DNA of 54,811 nt from NCBI GenBank assembly GCA_014728175.1, contig WJMA01000004.1:1-54811 (forward strand), given 5' to 3'. This document shows, piece by piece, positions 51,706 through 54,811 of the stretch. The notes beneath the pieces are model-generated. The model did not search any database and was not told where the DNA came from. It saw nothing but the letters and a program-made list of their open reading frames with translations. The stretch comes from Candidatus Fermentibacterota bacterium. Lineage in GTDB: Bacteria > Fermentibacterota > Fermentibacteria > Fermentibacterales > JCC-6. The first letter of the stretch is position 1. Each line of letters begins with the position of its first letter. Position numbers and translations under genes: made by a program.

Positions 51706-52920
51706 ATGTCCAACACTAGTAGAATAATCTGTCTCCTATTTCCTATACTTGCTTTTGCATCAATTGCCATGACTGTTGGTGAGTGGGAGGAGCAATACAG
51801 TCCTACTACATACAATCTCCTCGGTGTTCACTTCCCAGATTCACAAAACGGTTGGATCGCGGGAGATGGAGAGATTATCCTGCATACCGGGGATGGTGGC
51901 TCAAGCTGGATAATCCAATATGTACAAGGACAGGACAAGTACTACTCCTCCATCTTCTTCGCTGATAGTCTAAATGGTTGGGTATGTGGAACCCACTATA
52001 CAATGCGTCATACAGAAGATGGTGGGTGGAACTGGGATCTCCAATTAGAAGGAGGATCAGTTCTTCCCCGCTTTCATGATGTATGGTTCCTTGATGCGCT
52101 CGATGGGTGGGCCGTAGCCGACGACGGAATTATCCTGCATACACCTAACGGGGGCTCTGACTGGGCGCAAAAGACAAGTGGTACCACTCAGTACCTTTTT
52201 GGAGTTTGCTTTGGAAGTGCTGACACCGGTTATGTGGTTGGCGGTGAAGGCATAATCTTGAGGACGATAGATGGTGACACTTGGGAGTCGTGCACAACGC
52301 CAACGGATGAGTATTTCTACGGTGTTGGATGTTACGGCACTGACGAAATCTGGGCTGTCGGTAGCAACGGGACCATTGTACATAGCGGCAACGCAGGGGA
52401 ATCATGGGCGTCGCAGACATCTGGTTCAATGAATACCCTCTTTGATGTCGGAGTGGTTGATCAGGAAAAGGTGTGGATCTGCGGTGATGAGGGAACATTT
52501 CTATATACAAGCAACGGCGGCGCAACTTGGGAGAATTACAGCGTTGGCGGCCCAGGATATATCTACAGTATAAGCATGATTGATGAATGGAACGGGTGGG
52601 CTGTTGGGGAATATGGCAGATTATTTCGTTATACAGACTCAACGGCTGTTGAATCGCCGAAACTTACCGAGATTAACAGCAATATATCTGTCGAGATAGA
52701 CGGCAATCCGATCTCAAACGCGCTTCACCTTGATATCAACATGTCCTCAGGTTCTGCGACGTTACGCTTATTCGATTTGACTGGTAGATGCAATCTTGAA
52801 GCTGAGATACCTGAATCCGGCATGTACTCATATCCTTTGGATTGTACAGATGGCGCTTATCTTCTGGTGTTGGACTCTGGAAGCAGAAGGTATGCTTGCA
52901 AGGTGATGGTGATAAATTAG
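51706..52920 (+). CDS. Secreted YCF48-like beta-propeller with C-terminal sorting-like tail
   Basis: 404 aa from ATG 51706 (AAGGAG six bases upstream). Signal peptide (SRIICLLFPILAFASIAM). Seven or so YCF48/BNR-type repeats of the form GWIAGDGEIILHTGDGGSSW, NGWVCG, DGWAVADDGIILHT, GYVVGGEGIILRT, EIWAVGSNGTIVHS. The last 75 residues (NPISNALHLDINMSSGSATL then RLFDLTGR and YLLVLDSGSR) resemble the type A sorting/FlgD-like tail of proteins exported by type IX or similar systems. The gene is visibly more AT-rich than its neighbours (ata, ttt, gtt codons), which suggests separate origin. Confidence 0.82.
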   Translation: MSNTSRIICLLFPILAFASIAMTVGEWEEQYSPTTYNLLGVHFPDSQNGWIAGDGEIILHTGDGGSSWIIQYVQGQDKYYSSIFFADSLNGWVCGTHYTMRHTEDGGWNWDLQLEGGSVLPRFHDVWFLDALDGWAVADDGIILHTPNGGSDWAQKTSGTTQYLFGVCFGSADTGYVVGGEGIILRTIDGDTWESCTTPTDEYFYGVGCYGTDEIWAVGSNGTIVHSGNAGESWASQTSGSMNTLFDVGVVDQEKVWICGDEGTFLYTSNGGATWENYSVGGPGYIYSISMIDEWNGWAVGEYGRLFRYTDSTAVESPKLTEINSNISVEIDGNPISNALHLDINMSSGSATLRLFDLTGRCNLEAEIPESGMYSYPLDCTDGAYLLVLDSGSRRYACKVMVIN

Positions 52921-53264
52921 TAAATACCCAAGATGGCCGACTCATTAGCAAGACTTGGCAATAAGGTACACCGTTTAAGCTTGTGGACTTTCTATCTGGT
53001 GGTTACTCATCTGTAATCACGGTCCCCATGTGGTGTGTAGGTATTGAATAGGCTCCTCACGAGTGGCAGCAACGGAATTGTTGCCGGCCTGCGGGATGAG
53101 CTGGCGCAATCCGCTAAGCATTAGTGATGCAGTCTGAGCGCCTGGGAAGCAGAAGCTGGGGTTCCCAACCGTTCAGCCCGAAGAGTTTGCCGTAACGTAC
53201 GCCCTTTCAAAATCGTTCATTTGCTTGCCCTAAATAGCTGAACCAGTTATATTTCTGTTGCATC

Positions 53265-53392
53265 AGGAAGCTCCGCAGGGTGCGGAGCTGACAACCGAGG
53301 CGGGCAGGCCCACGGTGGCTGGCCGAAAGGCCGATGCGCGGATGGAATCCGAAAGAAACCTGCGCCTGCACCGCTCCGTTCGGAGCGGTTTT
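53265..53392 (+). ncRNA. Structured RNA with terminator, HEARO/omega-RNA-like
   Basis: A chain of hairpins is visible on the + strand: a perfect 9-bp stem AGCTCCGCA/TGCGGAGCT with GGG loop (53269-53289); ACCG/CGGT enclosing GGGCAGGCCC; GGCC-GAAA-GGCC with a GNRA tetraloop (about 53321-53332); CGGAT-GGA-ATCCG; and a GC-rich terminator. No protein frame fits. The order, the GAAA hairpin and the GGATGGAATCC segment recall HEARO RNAs (the omega RNAs of IscB nucleases), but this is from memory and no IscB gene is in the window. Could equally be an unnamed small RNA. Confidence 0.5.
53371..53392 (+). terminator. Intrinsic terminator of the structured RNA
   Basis: CCGCTCC GTTC GGAGCGG followed by TTTT: a 7-bp GC stem with a tetraloop and U-tract, the strongest terminator seen in the window. 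It lies 50 bp from the 3' end of the convergent HEPN gene. Confidence 0.8.
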
Positions 53393-53442
53393 CCCGTTTC
53401 AAGGTTGCCTGCTGCAATGCTGTATGCCTGGTTCCGTCCAGT

Positions 53443-53886
53443 TCATTCGGCGCTGTCCTCATCAAGCGTTTCCAGCCACTGCCTCGTAATGCGCAGTACA
53501 TCCGAAGCCCTGGAGATAACCTCACGGGACTGCTCGCTCGAGATCAGCTGGTTACCCTCGTATACGGCCCTGTTTCGTATCATCCTTATCCTGTCCAGAA
53601 ATTCAATCGTCTTACTGCTCAGCCCGACAGTCAAGGCAAGACTCCGAATCTCCCTGTAATGTCCCCCGCCGCTCCTGGGAACCCTGTATCCACATCTGAA
53701 CAGAGCTGCGCGAGCGCAGTTGAGAGCGGCCTCGTAACCCATTCTCAATCTCCAGGGCGGATCGAGCCCGGCAAGGCGTGCCTGGCGGAGATGGCCCTCG
53801 GCAGCATCCAAGAGGGTCTGAATCTCATGCATTGATATGTGCTGTTCTTCAATCCAGTGGTTGGCCAGCCAATCTCTCAAGCTCAT
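53443..53886 (-). CDS. HEPN-domain toxin
   Basis: 147 aa, all helical. The HEPN motif is RMIRNRAVYEG (R104-N105 to Y109), a R-N-x-x-x-Y variant of the Rx4-6H RNase motif; GYEAALNCARAALFRCGYRV is the conserved first helix pair. It overlaps the upstream nucleotidyltransferase gene by 38 bp. In HEPN/MNT systems the HEPN protein is an RNase or target whose activity is silenced by AMP addition from the MNT protein at the conserved Tyr. Confidence 0.85.
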   Translation of the reverse strand: MSLRDWLANHWIEEQHISMHEIQTLLDAAEGHLRQARLAGLDPPWRLRMGYEAALNCARAALFRCGYRVPRSGGGHYREIRSLALTVGLSSKTIEFLDRIRMIRNRAVYEGNQLISSEQSREVISRASDVLRITRQWLETLDEDSAE

Positions 53887-54445
53887 GCTCGTCCCCTACG
53901 ATGAAAACCTTGTCACCTCTTGCCACCCTCCACAGGAAGCCTCTCTTCTTGAGTTTACCCGCGAATTCGCGTGGTTTCAAGATAGATGGATTTACCTGCC
54001 TGCCCAGGTATTCTTCGGCCTCCGCAAGAAGCGGCGAAAGCTCCTCCAGCCCCATATCTCCGACCAGAAGCAGGTCGATGTCACTGGAGGGTTCAAATCG
54101 ACCCGAGGCGAAAGAACCGTATATGAACGCCAAGTCAATATCGTCTATGAGCGGACCGAGCGCATCCAGGAATACCCCTTTCGGCAGACCCAATCGCACT
54201 ACCAGATTCTTTAGATCCTCGAATACGGGGCTTTCGGGATTCGCCGAAAAGTGCTTCTGATTGCCGGAGGTGCGCAGCGACACGATTCCGAGATTGTGCA
54301 GGCGGCCCAGTTCCCTTGCGACGTTGGTCGAGTCCAAGGCCAGTATCTTCCCCAGCTGCCGTACATAGAACCATTCGGAAGGATGGGTGTACAGCCATTC
54401 CAAGAGCTTGGCCCTGCATACTGAACCAAACAAGACCTCTAGCAT
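53849..54445 (-). CDS. MNT nucleotidyltransferase antitoxin with N-terminal winged helix
   Basis: 198 aa. Residues 1-75 form a winged helix (FYVRQLGKILALDSTNVARE, LHNLGIVSLRTSGNQKHF). The minimal nucleotidyltransferase domain has the catalytic GSFASG (110-115) and SDIDLLLVG (121-129). The fused DNA-binding domain suggests it also represses its own promoter. A GAGG site lies six bases before the ATG. Start overlap with the HEPN gene gives the usual antitoxin-first order. Confidence 0.9.
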   Translation of the reverse strand: MLEVLFGSVCRAKLLEWLYTHPSEWFYVRQLGKILALDSTNVARELGRLHNLGIVSLRTSGNQKHFSANPESPVFEDLKNLVVRLGLPKGVFLDALGPLIDDIDLAFIYGSFASGRFEPSSDIDLLLVGDMGLEELSPLLAEAEEYLGRQVNPSILKPREFAGKLKKRGFLWRVARGDKVFIVGDEHELERLAGQPLD

Positions 54446-54494
54446 ATTTAACCTCGCAGCAGTTTTGCAGTATCATTCACTTCATTCGTAGCAT

Positions 54495-54523
54495 ATATTA
54501 CTACGATATTGCATTTGACGCAA
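54495..54523 (-). promoter_or_regulatory. Putative promoter of the HEPN/MNT pair
   Basis: On the minus strand TTGCGT (54523-54518) and TAATAT (54500-54495) are separated by 17 bp, about 50 bp upstream of the MNT start. The region is AT-rich compared with its surroundings. Assignment by resemblance to sigma-70 elements only. Confidence 0.35.
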
Positions 54524-54666
54524 GTATTTCAGTGAGCATTCACCTGTCCAATCAGGCCTTAGCTTTCAGAAAGCTTCCCGGCGACCATACCCAGAACGAT
54601 ATGGGCGGTTGATAGGCCAGGTTCGGCGAACCCCGACCTTAGGCGGACGGTCCGCATCGCCCCTGC

Positions 54667-54717
54667 CTAACTGAGGAACTTCCTGATCTCCGACTCCACC
54701 TTGTCCCAGGACAGATT
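54667..54717 (-). pseudogene. C-terminal gene fragment next to a family B repeat
   Basis: Reading out of the repeat on the minus strand gives PNLSWDKVESEIRKFLS and a TAG stop. WDKVESEIRKFL has the look of a true C-terminal helix, as found at the end of nucleotidyltransferase/AbiEii-like proteins. Only 17 codons remain; upstream of them is the repeat, so the rest of the gene seems to have been replaced. Could be chance. Confidence 0.3.
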
Positions 54718-54718
54718 C

Positions 54719-54749
54719 GGGGACGGGGGAATGATAAACCTCAAATAAT
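54719..54749 (+). repeat. Dispersed repeat family B, copy 9
   Basis: GGGGACGGGGGAATGATAAA plus CCTCAAATAAT, followed by CTGCA as in copies 6 and 7. Confidence 0.9.
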
Positions 54750-54811
54750 CTGCAGCAATGCTACACTAGCCAGAATTCTTCCAGTGAATTGCATGTTGAA
54801 GCGGTTGCTCA

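Larger units (their letters stand above)
52921..53442. other. Gene-free region carrying a structured RNA
   Basis: 522 bp. The first 120 bp are AT-rich with nothing recognised. From 53048 to 53137 a frame with a stop on either side reads GSSRVAATELLPACGMSW, which faintly resembles the C-terminal tail of IS605-type TnpB proteins. The structured RNA at 53265-53392 is listed separately. Confidence 0.4.
54446..54811. other. Upstream region of the MNT gene, gene fragment and repeat
   Basis: 366 bp to the window edge. Contains the putative MNT promoter (54495-54523), a short C-terminal gene fragment (54667-54717, minus) and a family B repeat. The rest shows nothing recognisable. Confidence 0.45.

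Noticed and set aside
14243-54749. Family B copies as a CRISPR array
   Set aside because: Copies are kilobases apart with genes between them, not regularly spaced.

Overview
The window (54.8 kb, roughly 55-60% GC by eye) looks like a chromosomal contig of an uncultured Gram-negative bacterium. A LpxL-like lipid A acyltransferase, many lipobox lipoproteins, secreted beta-propeller proteins and a YCF48-type protein with a C-terminal sorting-like tail point to an outer membrane and suggest a candidate phylum of the FCB type (for example Fermentibacterota-like). That placement is inference. No rRNA, tRNA, CRISPR array or complete transposase gene was found.

Layout. 1-2.6 kb: a compact + strand operon (DUF211 tail, TIGR00267/VIT-like membrane protein, archease, RtcB) whose families are best known from archaea; the last two form an RNA-ligation/repair pair. 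2.9-6.8 kb: an orphan multi-PAS hybrid histidine kinase. 6.8-15.7 kb (mostly minus): class I aldolase, Hsp20, a 1291-aa pseudokinase/TPR/GGDEF protein, an ASST-like propeller protein, a membrane protein and a lone receiver. 15.9-24.2 kb: a mix of small secreted proteins with several broken genes (truncated CGGC protein, multiply frameshifted secreted protein, truncated AGCS symporter), an FMN-binding protein, a phosphoesterase lipoprotein, a sulfotransferase and YkvA-type membrane proteins. 24.3-32.5 kb: a tightly packed + strand cluster of three sulfotransferase-type enzymes and five glycosyltransferases, presumably making a sulfated surface glycan, facing the LpxL-like gene. 33.7-45.1 kb: lipoproteins, a ferric-reductase-like flavocytochrome, a B12/radical SAM protein, an AbiE-type toxin-antitoxin pair, and a serpin. 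45.6-50.4 kb: a ten-gene operon coupling a PII-like protein and a PTS EIIA protein to an Mrp-type Na+/H+ antiporter with only one large antiporter subunit. 50.5-54.8 kb: flavin reductase, a zinc-ribbon membrane gene with an in-frame stop, an AT-rich YCF48 gene, an orphan structured RNA with a terminator, and an HEPN/MNT toxin-antitoxin pair.

The feature that ties the window together is a set of short dispersed repeats. Family B (about 31-38 bp, beginning GGGGACGGGGGAATGATAAA) occurs nine times, always in the same orientation, and carries stop codons in all three forward frames. In two places it supplies the C-terminus and stop codon of the gene it follows; in two others it adjoins what looks like a gene fragment. 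Family A (GGGGACGTTCCTA plus a T-rich tail) occurs four times between 6.8 and 15.1 kb, also in one orientation, with two inverted partners. The shared GGGGACG head and strand bias resemble the ends of elements moved by single-strand (Y1/HUH) transposases, but no such enzyme is in the window.
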